This document shows, piece after piece, positions 48,426-63,419 of a stretch of 64,000 nt of DNA. The position numbers and the translations under genes are program-made. This DNA is from Chionoecetes opilio (lineage: Eukaryota; Arthropoda; Malacostraca; Decapoda; Majidae): the NCBI GenBank assembly GCA_016584305.1, contig JACEEZ010024156.1, forward strand, positions 161,827-225,826. Reading direction: 5' to 3'. Below the pieces are notes generated by a model, which was not told the origin of the DNA, made no database searches, and saw nothing but the letters and a program-made list of their open reading frames with translations. Numbering within the stretch: position 1 is the first letter of the stretch; every line of letters begins with the position of its first letter.

Positions 48426-51400
48426 ACGTGTAATATACAATTCTATCACAATATAGAGTCTCAAACTCCTATTATAAGCTTACATTAGTTTAAAATAGCA
48501 TTCGCAAACGAAAACAACTATAATACCACATTTTGAATTTCTCTATCAAAAAAAGGGCTGAATAATGTCAATTTTCGACATTTTCTAGCCATTCAAAAAT
48601 GCATTAAAACACTTGAAAAAACGTTGTTCTTAAGATTAAAATTGATACCTAAATATCATGAAAAATGCATATTTTAAGCTCATAATATTGTAAAATATAG
48701 TTGTGTATAGTTTAATAATTATAGTTGAATAAGGTCAAATTTCGACATTTTTTATCCTTTCAAAAATACATTAAAATACTTGAAAAAACTTTGTTTTTAA
48801 GATAAAAATTGTTACTTAAATTTTGTAAAAAGTACATATTTGTAGCTATTAATTTTGTAAAATATAGTTGTAGCAAATACGAAAAGCTATTTAGCTACCG
48901 ATATAAAGGAATATACTTCAATTTGTAGAAAAAAACAGCTCTTCACTGATAACTAGCTAAAATCATTGAAAACACTACATTTTATGGGATTTATAGCAAT
49001 ATGATAAGTAAAACTACTTGTATATATACAATAACGCTACAGTTTACAAGAAATTATGAAAAACGCTTGCAATATACCGTTATATCGCAATAAATAACCT
49101 CTTACTCTTCTATTTTATAGATTAATGTAATGTAAGCTACTTATAGGTGCAAAATATTCTAAAAAAAGGATTGTATACTTCAATTTGTAGAAAAAACGCT
49201 ATATATCACCGATAACTAGCTAAAATCATTGAAAAGAACACAATTTGAGGGTATAAAGCATTATCGTAAGGTAAATTCCTTCTATTTATGATATAACACT
49301 ACAATTTACAAGAGACTATGAAAAACACGTGTAATATACAATTGCATCACAATATAGAGTCTCAAACTCCTATTATAAGCTTACAATAGTTAAAAATAGC
49401 ATTTTGGAACGAAAACAACTATAATACAACATTGTGAATTTCTCTATCAAAAAAAGGGCTGAATAATGTCAATTTTAGATTTTTTTTAGCCCATCAAAAA
49501 TACTTTAAAACACTTGAAAAAACGTTGTTTTTAAGATTAAAATTAATACCTAAATTTCATGAAAAATACATATTTTAAGCTCATAATATTGTAAAATATA
49601 GTTGTGTAAAGATCCTGAATAATGTCATATTTCGACATTTTTCAGCCCTTCAAAAATACATTAAAATACTTGAAAAAACTTTGTTTTTAAGATTAAAATT
49701 GATACGTAGATTTCATGAAAAATACATATTTTTAGCTCATAATATTGTAAAATAAAGTTGTGTAAAAGTGCTTAATATTGTCAAATTTTGACATTTTTTA
49801 GCCTTTCAAAAATACATTAATATACTTGGAAAAACATTGTTTTTAAGATTAAAATTGATACCTAAATTTCATGAAAAATACATATTTTTAGCTATACATT
49901 TTGTAAAATATAGTTGTAGCAAATATCAAAAGCTATTTAGCTACAGATATAAAGAAATATACTTCAATTTGTAGGAAAAAACAACTCTTCACTGATAACT
50001 AGGTAAAATCATTGAAAAAACTACATTTTATGGGTTTATAGCAATATGATAAATAAAACTACTTGTATATATACAATAACGGTACAGTTTACAAGAAACT
50101 ATGAAAAACGCTTGCAATATACCGTTATATCAAAATAAATAACCTCTTACTCTTCTATTTATTAGCTTAATGTAATGTAAGCTACTTATAGGTGCAAATT
50201 ATTCTAAAAAAACGATTGTATACATTAATTTGTAGGAAAACAGCTATATATCACCGATAACTAGCTAAAATCATCGAAAATAACACATTTTGAGAGTTTA
50301 AAGCATTATCATAAGTTAAATTCCTTCTATTTATGATAGACCACTACAATTTACAAGAAACTATGATAAACACGTGTAATATATAATTCTATCACAATAT
50401 AGAGTCTCAAACTCCTATTATAAGCTTACAATAGTTTAAAATAGCATTTTCTAACGCAAACAACTATAATACCACATTTTGAATCTCTCCATAAAAAAAA
50501 AGAGCTGAATAATGTCAATTTTCGACATTTTTTAGCCCTTCAAAAACACATTAAAATACTTGCAAAAAACGTTGTTTTTAAGATTAAAATTAATACCTAA
50601 ATTTCATGAAAAATACATATTTTAAGCTCATAATATTGTAATATATAGTTGTGTAAAAATGCTGAATAATGTCAAATTTCGACATTATTTAGCCTTTCAA
50701 AAATACATTAAAATTCTTGAAAAATGTTGTTTTTAAGACTAAAATTGATACCTAGATTTCATGAAAAATACATATTTTTAGCTCATAATATTATTAAATA
50801 TAGTTGTGTAAAAGTGCTTCATAAAGTCAAATTTCGACATTTTTTAGCCTTTCAAAAATACATTAAAATACTTGCAAAAAACTTTGTTTTTATGATTAAA
50901 ATTGATACCTAAATTTCATGAAAAATACATATTTTAAGCTCATAATATTCTAAAATATTGTTTTGTAAAAGTGCTGAATAATGTCAAATTTCGACATTTT
51001 TTAGCCCTTCAAAAATACATAAAAATATTTTTAAAAACGTTGTTTTTAAGATTAAAATTGATACCTAAATTTAATAAAAAAAAAATATTTTTAGCTATCA
51101 ATTTTGTAAAATATAGTTGTAGCAAATATCAACCAGCTATATTAAAGCGATATAAAGGAATATACTTCAATTTGTAGGAAAAAACTGCTCTTCACTGATA
51201 ACTAGCTAAAATCATTGAAAACACTACATATTATATGTTTATAGCAATATGATAAGTAAACTACTTGTATATAGACAATAACGCTACAGTTTACAAGAAA
51301 CTATGAAAAACGCTTTGCAAAATACCGTTATATTACAATAAATAACTTCTTACTCTTCTATTTTATAGCTTAATGTAATGTAAGCTACTTATAGGTGCAA

Positions 51401-54400
51401 ATTATTCTAAAAAGAGGATTGTATACTTCAATTTGTAGGAAAACAGCTATATATCACCGATAACCAGCTAAAATCATTGATAAGAACATATTTTGAGTGT
51501 ATAAATCATTATCATAAGTTAAATTCCTTCTATTTATGATATAACACTACAATATACAAGAAACTATGAAAAACATGTGTAATATATAATTGTATCACAA
51601 TATAGAGTCTCAAACTCCTATTATAAGCTTACAGTAGTTTAAAATAGCATTTTGTAACGAAAACAACTATAATACAACATTGTAAATTTCTCTATCAAAA
51701 AAAGGGCTGAATAATGTCAATTTTCGACATTTTTTAGCCCTTCAAAAATACATTAAAACACTGTAAAAAACGTTGTTTTTAAGATTAAAATTGATACCTA
51801 AATTTCATAATATATATATATTTTTAGCTTTTAATTTTGTAAAATTTAGTTGTGTAAAAGTGCTGAATAATGTCAATTTTCGACATTTTTTAGCCCTTCA
51901 AAAATACATTAAAACACTTGAAAAAACGTTGCTTTTATGAATAAAATTGATACCAAAATTTCATGAAAAATACATATTTTATGCACTTAATATTGTAAAA
52001 TATAATTGTGTAAAAGTGCCGAATAATGTCAAATTTCGACATTTTTTAACCCATCAAAAATACATTAAAATACTTGTAAAAACGTTGTTTTTAAGATTAA
52101 AATTGATACCTAAATTTCATATAAATTTTTTTTTTTTTCTATTAATTTTGTAAAATATAGTTGGAGCAAATATGAAAAGCTATTTAGCTACCGATATAAA
52201 GGAATATACTTCAATTTGTAGAAAAAAACAGCTCTTCACTGATAACTAGCTAAAATAATTGAAAACAGTACATTTTATGGGTTTATAGCAATATGATAAA
52301 TAAAACTACTTGTATATATACAATAACGCTACAGTTTACAAGAAACTATGACAAACGATTGCAAAATACCGTTATATCACAATAAATAACCTCTTTCTCT
52401 TCTATTTATAATCTTAATGTAATGTAAGCTACTTATAGGTGAAAATTATTCTAAAAAAAGTATTGTATACTTCAATTTGTAGAAAAACAGCTATATATCA
52501 CCGAAAACTAGCTAAAATCATTGAAAAGAACACATTTTAAGGGTATAAAGCATTAACGCAAGGTAAATTCCTTCTATTTATGATATAACACTACAATTTA
52601 CAAGAGACTATGAAAAACACGTGTAATATACAATTGTATCACAATATAGAGTCTCAAACTCCTATTATAAGTTTACAGTAGTTTAAAATAGCATTTTGTA
52701 ACGAAAACAACTATAATACAACATTGCGAATTTATCTATAAAAAAAAGGGCTGAATAATGTCAATTTTCGACATTTTTTAGCCTTTCAAAAATACAGTAA
52801 AACACTTGAGAAAACGTTGTTTTTAAGATTAAAATTAATACCTAAATTTCATGAAAAATACATATTTTAAGCTCATAATATTGTAAAGTATAGTTGTGTA
52901 AAAATGCTGAATAATGACAAATTTCGACATTATTTAGCCTTTCAAAAATACATTAAAACACTTGAAAAAACGTTGTTTTTAAGATTAAAATGTATACCTA
53001 GATTTCATGAAAAATACATATTTTTAGCTCATAATAATTTAAAATATAATTGTGTTAAAGCGTTTAATTATGTCATATTTCGACATTTTTTAGCGTTTCA
53101 AAAATACATTAAAATACTTGAAAAAACATTGTTACTAAGATTAAAATTGATACCTAAATTTCATGAAAAATACATATTTTAAGCTCATAATATTGTAAAC
53201 TATAGTTATGTGAAAGTGCTGAATAATGTCAAATTTCGACATATTTTAGCCCTTCAAAAATACATTAAAATACTTGAAAAAACGTTGTTAAATTTTAAGA
53301 TTAAAATTGATACCTAGATTTCATAAAAAATACATATTTTTAGCTATTAATTTTGTTAAATATAGTTGTAGCAAATATCAAAAAGCTATATTAAAGCGAT
53401 GTAAAGGAATATACTTCAATTTGTAGGTAAAAACAGCTCTTCACTGATAACTAGCTAGAATCATTGAAAACACTACATTTTATGGGTTTATAGCAATATG
53501 ATAAGTAAACTACTTGTATATAGACAATAACGCATCAGTTTACAAGAAACTATGAAAAACGCTTGCAAAATACCGGTATATCACAATAAATAAACTCTTA
53601 CTCTTTTATTTTATAGCTTAATGTAATGTAAGCTACTTATAGGTGCAAATTATTCTAAAGAAAGCATTGTATACTTCAATTTGTAGGAAAACAGCTATAT
53701 ATCACCGATAACTAGCTAAAATCATTGAAAAGAACACATTTTGAGGGTATAAAGCATTATCATAAGTTAAATTCCTTCTATTTATGATATAACACTACAA
53801 TATTCAAGAAACTATGAAAAACACGTGTAAAATACAATTGCATTACAATATAGTCTCAAACTCCGATTATAAGCTTACAATAGTTTAAAATAGCATTTTG
53901 TAACGAAGATAACTAAAATACAACATTGTGAAGTTCTCTATCAAAAAAAGGGCACAATAATGTTAATTTTCGACATTTTTTAGCCTTTCAAAAATACAGT
54001 AAAACACTTGAAAAAGCGTTGTTTTTAAGATTAAAATTAATACCTAAATTTCATGAAAAATACATATTTTAAGCTCATAATATTGTAAAGTATAATTGTG
54101 TAAAAATGCTGAATAATGACAAATTTCGACATTATTTAGCCTTTCAAAAATACATTAAAATACTTGAAAAAACGTTGTTTTTAAGATTAAAATTGATACC
54201 TAGATTTCATGAAAAATACATATTTTTAGTTCATAATATTGTAAAATATAGTTGTGTTAAAGTGCTTAATTATGTCATATTTCGACATTTTTTAGCCCTT
54301 CAAAAATAAATTAGAACACTTGAAAAAACGTTGTTTTTAGGAATAAAATTGATATCAAAATTTCATGACAAATACATATTTTAAGCTCATAATAATGTAA

Positions 54401-55559
54401 AATATAGTTGTGAAAAAGTGCTGCATAATGTCAAATTTCGACATATTTTAGCCCTTCAAAAGAACATTAAATTACTTGAAAAAATGTTGTTTTTAAGATT
54501 AAAATTGATACATATATTTCATAAAAAATACATATTTTTAGCTATTAATTTTGTAAAATATAGGTGTAGCAAATATCAAAAAGCTATATTAAAGCGATAT
54601 AAAGGAATCTACTTCAATTTGTAGGAAAAAACAGCTCTTCACTGATAACTAGCTAAAATCATTGAAAACACTACATTTTATGGGTTTATAGCAATATGAT
54701 AAGTAAACTACTTATATATAGACAATAATGCTACAGTTTACAAGAAACTATGAAAAACGCTTGCAAAATACCGGTATATCACAAAAAATAACCTCTTACT
54801 CTTCTATTTTATAGCTTAATGTAATGTAAGCTACTTATAGGTGCAAATTATTCTAAAAAAAGGATTGCCTACTTCAATTTGTAGGAAAACAGCTATATAT
54901 CACCGATAACTAGCTAAAATCATTGAAAAGAACACATTTTGAGGGTGTAAAGCATTATCATAAGTTAAATTCCTTCTATTTATGATATAACACTACAATA
55001 TACAAGAAACTATGAAAAACACATGTAATATACAATTGTATCACAATATAGAGTCACAAACTCTTATTATAAGCTTAGAGTAGTTTAAAATAGCATTTTC
55101 TAACGAAAACAACTATAATACAACATTTTGAATCTCTCCATCAATAAAAGGGCTGGATAATGTCAATTTTCGAAATTTTTTTGCCCTTCAAAAATACATT
55201 AAAACACTTGAAAAAACGTTGTTTTTAAGATTAAAATTGATACCAAAATTTCATGAAAAATACATATTTTTGGCTCATAATGTTGTAAAATATAGTTGTG
55301 TAAAAGTGCTTAATAAGGTCAGATCTCGACATTTTTTATTCATTCAAAAATACATTACAATACTTGAAAAAACATTGTTTTTAAGATTACAATTGATACG
55401 TAAATTTCATAAAAAATACATATTTTTAGCTATTAATTTTATAAAATATAGTTGGAGCTAATATCAAAAAGCTATATTAAAGCGATATAAAGGAATATAC
55501 TTCAATTTGTAGAAAAAAACAGCTCTTCACTGATAACTAGCTAAAATCATTGAAAACAC

Positions 55560-56005
55560 TACATTTTATGTTTTTGAAACTATGAAAAACATGTGTAATA
55601 TATAATTGTATCATAATATAGAGTCTCAAACTACTATTATAAGCTTACAGTAGTTTAAAATAGCATTTTCTAACGAAAACAACATTTTGAATCTCTCTAT
55701 GAAAAAAGGGCCGAATAATGTCAATATTCGACATTTTTTAGCCCCTCGAAAATACATTAAAACACTTGCAAAAACGTTGTTTTTAAGATTAGAATTGATA
55801 TCAAAATTTCATGAAAAATGCATATTATAAGCTCATAATATTTTTAAATATAGTTCTGTAAAAGTGCTGAATAATGTCAAATTTCGACATTTTTTAGCCT
55901 TTCAAAAATACATTAAAATACTTGAAAAAACGTTGTTTTTAAGATAAAAATTGATACCTAGTACATATTTGTAGCTATTAATTTTGTAAAATATAGTTAC
56001 CGATA
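55560..56005 (-). repeat. Cluster of internal deletions in the satellite
   Basis: CATTTTATG at 55,562 runs straight into TTTTTGAAACTATGAAAAAC, skipping the rest of the B head and the A2 tail. At about 55,683 the AACTATAATACC part is lost, at about 55,958 the ATTTCATGAAAAA part is missing, and at about 55,997 the stretch between ATATAGTT and ACCGATATAAAGG is missing. This gives the short 570-bp head spacing. Confidence 0.75.
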
Positions 56006-59000
56006 TAAAGGAATATACTTCAATTTGTAGAAGAAAACAGCTCTTCACTGATAACTAGCTAAAATCATTGAAAACACTACATTTTATGGGTTTATAGCAA
56101 TATGATAAGTAAAGCTACTTGTATATATACAATAACGCTACAGTTTACAAGAAAATATGTAAACGCTTGCAAAATACCGTTATATCACAATAAATAACCT
56201 CTTACTCTTCTATTTATTAGCTTAATGTAATGTAAGCTACTTAGAGGTGCAAATTATTCTAAAAAAAGGATTGTATCCTTCAATTTGCAGAAAAACCGCT
56301 ATATATCACCGATAACTAGCTATATTCATTGAAAAAAACACATTTTGAAGGTATAAAGCATTATCGTTAGGTAAATTCCTTCTATGTATGATATAACACT
56401 ACAATTTACAAGAGACTATGAAAAACACATGTAATATACAATTGCATCACAATATAGAGTCTCAAATTCCTATTATTTGCTTGCAATAGTTTAAAATAGC
56501 ATTTTGTAACGAAAACAACTATAATACAACATTGTGAATTTCTCTATCAAAAAAAGGGGTGAATAATGTCAATTTTCGACATTTTTTAGCTCTTCAAAAA
56601 TACATTAAAACACTTGAAAAAAGGTTTTTTTAAGTTTAAAATTAATACTTGAATTGCATGAAAAATACATATTTTAAGCACATAATATTGTAAAATATAG
56701 TTGTGTAAAAGTGCTGAATATTGTCATATTTCGACATTTTTTAGCCTTCCAAAAATACATTAAAATACTTGAAAAAACGTTGTTTTTAAGATTAAAATTG
56801 ATACCTAGATTTCATGAAAAATACATATTTTAAGCTCATAATCCTGTAAATTATAGTTGTGTAAAAGTGTTGAATAAAGTCAAATTTGGACATTTTTTAG
56901 CCCTTCAAAAATACATTAAAATACCTGAAAAAACTTTGTTTTTAAGATTAAAATTGATACCTAAATTTCACAAAAAATACATATTTTTATTTATTAAGTT
57001 TGTAAAATATAATTGTAGCAAATATCAAAAAGCTCTATTAAAGCGATATAAAGGAATATACTTCAATTTGTAGGAAAAAACAGCTCTTCACTGATAACTA
57101 GCTAAAATCATTGCAAACACTAATTTTATGGGTTTATAGCAATATGATAAGTAAAAGTACTTGTATATATACAATAGCGCTACAGTTTACAAGAAACTAT
57201 GAAAAACTCTTGCAAAATACCGTTATATCACAATAAATAACCTCCTACTCCTCTATTTTATAGCTTAATGTAATGTAAGCTACTTATAGGTGCAAATTAT
57301 TCTAAAAAAAGGATTGTATACTTTAATTTGTAGGAAAACAGCTATATATCACCGATAACTAGCTAAAATCATTGAAAAGAACACGTTTTGAGGGTATAAA
57401 GCATTATCATAAGTTAAATTCCTTCTTATGATATAACACTACAATATACAAGAAATTATGAAAAACACGTGTAATATACAATTGTGTCACAATATAGAGT
57501 CTCAAACTCCTATTATAAACTTACAGTAGTTTAAAATAGCATTTTCTAACGAAAACAACTATAATACCACATTTTGAACCTTTCTATCAAAAAAAGGGCT
57601 GAATAATGTCAATTTTCGACATTTTTTAGCCCTTCAAAAATACATTAAAACACTTGATAAAACGTTGTTTTTAAGATTAAAATTGATACCTAAATTTCAT
57701 AAAAAGTACATATTTGTAGCTATTAATTTTGTCAAATATAGTTGTAGCAAATATGAAAAGCTATTTAGCTACCGATATAAAGGAGTATACTTCAATTTGT
57801 AGATAAAACTGATAATTAGCTAAAATCATTGTAAACACTACATTTTATGGGATTTATAAAAATGTGATAAGTAAAACTACTTGAATATATACAATAACGC
57901 CACAGTTTACAAGAAACTATGAAAAACGCTTGCAAAATACCGTTATATCACAATAAATAACCTCTTTCTCTTCTATTTATTAGCTTAATGTATAATGTAA
58001 GCTACTTATAGGTACAAATTATTCTAAAAATTGGATTGTATACTTCAATTTGTAGAAAAACAGCTATATATCACCGATAACTAGCTAAAATCATTGAAAA
58101 GAACACATTTTGAGGGTATAAAGCATTATCGTAAGGTAAATTCCTTCTATTTATGATTTTTCACTACAATTTACAAGCGACTATGAAAAACACGTGTAAT
58201 ATACAATTGCATCACAATATAGAGTCTCAAAGTCCTATTATAAGCTTACAATAGTTTAAAAAGGCATTTTGGAACGAAAACAACTATAATACAACATTGT
58301 GAATTTCTCTATCAAAAAAAGGGCTGAATAATGTCAATTTTCGTCATTTTTTAGCCAATCAAAAATACATTAAAACCTTTGAAAAAACGTTGTTTTTAAG
58401 ATTAAAATTAATACCTAAATTTCAAGAAAAATACATATTTTAAGCTCATAATATTGTAAAATATATTTGTGTAAAAATGCTGAATAATGTCAAATTTCGA
58501 CATTTTTTAGCCCTTCAAAAATACATTAAAATTCTTGAAAAAACTTTGTTTTTAAGATTAAAATTGATACCTAGATTTCATGAAAAATACATATTTTTAG
58601 CTCATAATATTGTAAAATATAGTTGTGTAAAAGTGCTTAATATTTTCAAATTTCTACATTTATTATTCCTTCAAAAATACATTAAAATACTTGAAAAAAC
58701 CTTGTTTTTAAGATTAAAATTGATAGCTAAATTTTATAAAAAATACATATTTTTAGGTATTAATTTTGTAAAATATAATCATAGCAAATATCAAAAAGCT
58801 ATATTAGAGCGATATAAAGGAATATACTTCAACTTGTAGACAAAAACAACTCTTCACTGATAACTAGCTAAAATCATTGAAAAAACTACATTTTAATGGG
58901 TTTTTAGCAATATGATAAGTAAAACTACTTGCATATCTACAATAACGCTACACTTTACAAGAAACTACGAAAAACGCTTGCAATATACCGTTATATCACA

Positions 59001-60280
59001 ATAAATAACCTCTTACTCTTCTATTTTATAGCTTAATGTAATGTAAGCTACTTATAGGTGCAAATTATTCTAAAAAAAGGATTGTATACTTCAAATTGTA
59101 GGAAAACAGCTATATATTACCGATAACTAGCTAAAATCATTAAAAAGAACACATTTTGAGGGTATAAAGCATTATCATAAGTTAGATTCCTTTTATTTAT
59201 GATATAACACTACAATATACAAGAAACTATTTAAAACACGTGTAATATACAATTGTATCAAAATATAGAGTCTCAAACTCCTATTATAAGCTTACAGTAG
59301 TTTAAAATCGCATTTTCTTACGAAAACAACTATAATACCACAAATTTAGAATTTTCATATCAAAAAACGGGCTGAATAATGTCAATTTTCGATTTTTTTT
59401 AGGCCTTCAAAAATACATTAAAACACTTGAAAAAAGTTGTTTTTAAGATTGAAAGTGATACCTAAATTTCATGAAAAATACATATTTTAAGCTCATAATA
59501 TTGTAAATTATAGTTGTGTAAAAGTTGTGAATAATATCAAATTTCGACATTTTTTAGCCCTGCAAAAGTACATCATAATATTTGAAAAAACGTTGTTTTT
59601 AAGATTAAAATTGATACCTAGATTTCATAAAAAATACATATTTTTATCTATAAAATTTGTAAAATATAGTTAGAGCAAATATGAAAAGCTATTTAGCTAC
59701 CGATATAAAGGAATATACTTCAATTTGTAGAAAAAAACAGCTCTTCACTGATAACTAGCTAAAATCATTGAAAACACTACATTTTATGGGTTTATAGCAA
59801 AATGATAAGTAAAACTACTTGTATATATACAATAACGCTACAGTTTACAAGAAATTATGAAAAACGCTAGCAATATACCGTTATATCACATTAAATAACC
59901 TCTTACTCTTCTATTTTATCGCTTAATGTAATGTAAGCTACTTATAGGTGCAAATTATTCTAAAAAAAGATTGTATACTTCAATTTGTAAAAAAAACAGC
60001 TATATATCACCGATAACTAGCAAAAATCATTGAAAAGAACACATTTTGAGGGTATAAAGCATTATCGTAAGTTAATTTCAATCTATTTATGATATAACAC
60101 TACAATATACAAGAAACTATGAAAAACACGTGTAATATACAATTGTATCACAATATAATGTCTCAAACTCCTATTATAAGCTTACAGTAGTTTAAAATAG
60201 CATTTTCTAACGAAAACAACTATGATACCACATTTTGAATATCCCTATCAAAAAAATGGCTGAATAATGTCAATTTTCGA

Positions 60281-63200
60281 CTTTTTTTTGGTATCAATTT
60301 TAAACTTATAAACAACGTTTTTTCAAGTATTTTAATGTATTTGTAAAGGGCTAAAAAATGTCGAAATTTGACATTATTAAGCACTTTTACACAACTATAT
60401 TTTACAATATTATGAGCTAAAAATATGTATTTTTCATGAATTGTAGGTATCAATTTTAAACTTCAAAACATCGTTTTTTCAAGTATTTTAATGTAATCTT
60501 GAAGGGCTGAAAAATGTCGAAATTTGACATTATGCAGCCCTTTTTTTGATAGAGAAATTCAATATATGGTATTATAGCTGTTTTCGTTAGTAAATGCTAT
60601 TTTAAACTACTGTAAGCTTATTATAGGAGTTTGAGACTCTATATTGTGATACATTTGTATATTACACTTGTTTTTCATAGTTTCTTGTATATTGTAGTGT
60701 TATATCATAAATAGAAGGAATTTAACTTATGATAATGCTTTATACCCTCAAAATGTGTTCTTGTCAATGATTTTAGCTAATTATCGGTGATATATAGCTG
60801 TTTCTACAAATTGATGTATACAATCATTTTTTCAGAATAATTTGCACCTATAAGAAGCTTACATTACATTAAGTTATAAAATAGAAGAGTAAGAGGTTAT
60901 TTATTGTTATATAACGGTATATTGCAAGCGTTTTTCATAGTTTCTTGTAAGCTGATGCGTTATTGTATTTATACAAGTAGTTTTACTTATCATATTGCTA
61001 TAAACCCATAAAATGTAGTGTTTTCAACGATTTTAGCAAGTTATCAGTGAAGAGCTGTTTTTTTCTACAAATTGAAGTATATTCCTTTATATCGGTAGCT
61101 AAATAGCTTTTGATATTTGCTACAACTGTATTTTACAAAATTAATAGCTAAAAATAAGTATTTTTTATGAAATTTAGGTATCAATTTTAATCTTAAAAAG
61201 AACGTTTTTTCAATTATTTTAATGTATTTTTGAACGGCTAAAAAATGTCGAAATATGACATTATTCAGCACTTATACACAACTATACTTTACAATATTAT
61301 GAGCTTAAAATATGTATTTTTCATGATATTTAGGTAACAATTTTAACCTTAAAAACAACGTTTTTTGAAGTGTTTTAATGTATTTTTGAATGGCTAAAAA
61401 GTGTCGAAAATTGACATTATTCAGCCCCTTTTTTGATAGAGAAATTCAAAATGTGGTATTTTAGTTGTTTTCGTTAGAAAATGCTATTTTAAACAACTGT
61501 AAGCTTATAATAGGAGTTTGAGACTCTATATTGTGATAGAATTGTATATTACACGTGTTTTTCATAGTTTCTTGTAAATTATAGTGTTCTATCATAAAAA
61601 GAAGGAATTTAACATATGATAATGCTTTATACCCTCAAAATGTGTTATTTTCAATGATTTTAGCTAGTTAACGGTGATGTATAGCTTTTTTCCTACAAGT
61701 TGGAGTATACAATCCTTTTTTTAGAATAATTTGCACCTATAAGTAGCTTACATTACATTAAGCTAATAAATAGAAGAGTAAGAGGTTATTTATTGTGAAA
61801 TAACGGTATATTGCAAGCGTTTGTCATAGATTCTTGTAAACTGTACCGTTATTGTATATAAACAAGTAGTTTTATTTATCATATTGCTATATTATTATTA
61901 CGCATAAAATGTAGTGTTTTCAATGATTTTAGCTAATTATCAGTGAAGAGCTGTTTTTTTCTACAAATTGAAGTATATTTCTTTATATCTGTAGCTAAAT
62001 AGCTTTTGATATTTGCTACAACTATATTTTACAAAATTAATAGCTAAAAATATGTATTTTTCATGAAATTTAGGTATCAATTTTAATATTAGAAACACTG
62101 TTTTTTTAAGTATTTTAATGTATTTTTGAAGGGCTAAAAAAATATCGAAATTTGACATTATTAACCACTTTTACACAACTATATTTTACATTATTATGAG
62201 CTAAAAATATGTATTTGTCATTAAATTTAGGTATCAATTTTAATCTTAAAAACAACGTTTTTTCAAGTATTTTAATGTATTTAGAAGGGATAAAAAATTA
62301 CGAAAATTGAGATTATTCAGCCCTTTTTTTGATAGGGATATTCAAAATGTGGTATTATAGTTGTTTTCGTTAGAAAATGCTATTTTAAGCCACTGTAAGC
62401 TTATAATACGAGTTTGAGACTCTATATTGTGATACAATTGTATATTACACGTGTTTTTCATAGTTTCTTGTATATTGTAGTGTTATATCATAAATAGAAG
62501 GAATTTAACTTATGATAATGCTTTATACCCTCAAAATGTGTTCTTTTTAATGATTTTAGCTAGTTATTGGTGATATATAGCTGTTTTGCTACAATTTGCA
62601 GTATACAATCCTTTTTTTAGAATAATTTGCACCTAAAAGTAGCTTACATTACTTTAAGCTATAAAATAGAAGATTAAGAGGTTATTTATTGTGATATAAC
62701 GGTGTATTGCAAGCGTTTTTCATAGTTTCTTGTAAACTGTAACGTTATTGTATATATACAAGTAGTTTTACTTATCATATTGCTGTAAACCCATTAAATG
62801 TAGTTTTTTCAATGATTTTAGCTAGTTATCAGTGAAGAGCTGTTTTTTTCTACAAATGGAAGTATATTCCTTTATATAGCTTTAATATAGCTTTTTAATA
62901 TTTGCTACAATTATATTTTACAAAATTAATAGCTAAAAATATGAATTTTTTCTGAAATTTAGCTATCAATTTTATTCCTAATAACAACGTTTTTTCAAGT
63001 ATTTTAATGTATTTTTGAAGGGGTAAAAAATATCGAAAATTGACATTATTCAGCCCTTTTTTTGATAGAGAAATTCAAAATATGGTATTATAGTTGTTTT
63101 CGTTAGAAAATGCTATTTTAAACTACTGTAAGCTTATAATAGGAGTTTGAGACTCTTTATTGTGATACAATTGTATATTCACGTGTTTTTCATAGTTTCT

Positions 63201-63419
63201 TGTATATTGTAGTGTTATATCATAAATAGAAGGAATTATTTTATGATAATGCTTTATACCCTCAAAATGTGTTCTTTTTAATGATTTTAGCTAGTTATCG
63301 GTGATATATAGCTGTTTTCCAACAATTTGAAGTATACAATCCTTTTTTTAGAATAATTTGCACCTATAAGTATCTTACATTACATTAAGCTATAAAATAG
63401 AAGAGTAAGAGGTTATTTA
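60281..63419 (+). repeat. Satellite subfamily II, forward orientation segment
   Basis: After GTCAATTTTCGAC at 60,268-60,280 the sequence continues as forward-strand satellite (TTGGTATCAATTTTAAAC, GTCGAAATTTGACATTATT). Forward A heads with subfamily II words (TATAATAGGAGTTTGAGAC) occur at about 60,610, 61,500, 62,395 and 63,130. It carries no genes. Confidence 0.88.

Larger units (their letters stand above)
48418..60280 (-). repeat. Satellite subfamily II, reverse orientation, after the second insertion
   Basis: Reversed A heads (GAGTCTCAAACTCC, TATTATAAGC) occur at about 48,468, 49,369, 50,413, 51,617, 52,659, 53,858, 55,060, 55,630, 56,470, 57,508, 58,228, 59,278 and 60,170. Spacing varies from about 570 to 1,200 bp, mainly because the 156-bp tail sub-repeat is present in one to four copies. 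The units at 52,659 and 53,858 share private words (AATAATGACAAATTTCG, GACATTATTTAGCC), so a repeating block of about 1.2 kb is visible there. No genes, RNA genes or further insertions are seen. Confidence 0.9.

Noticed and set aside
47862..48427. Several 85-140 codon frames on both strands
   Set aside because: All are translations of the GT-rich simple sequence and its flanks; overlapping frames in every phase are expected there.
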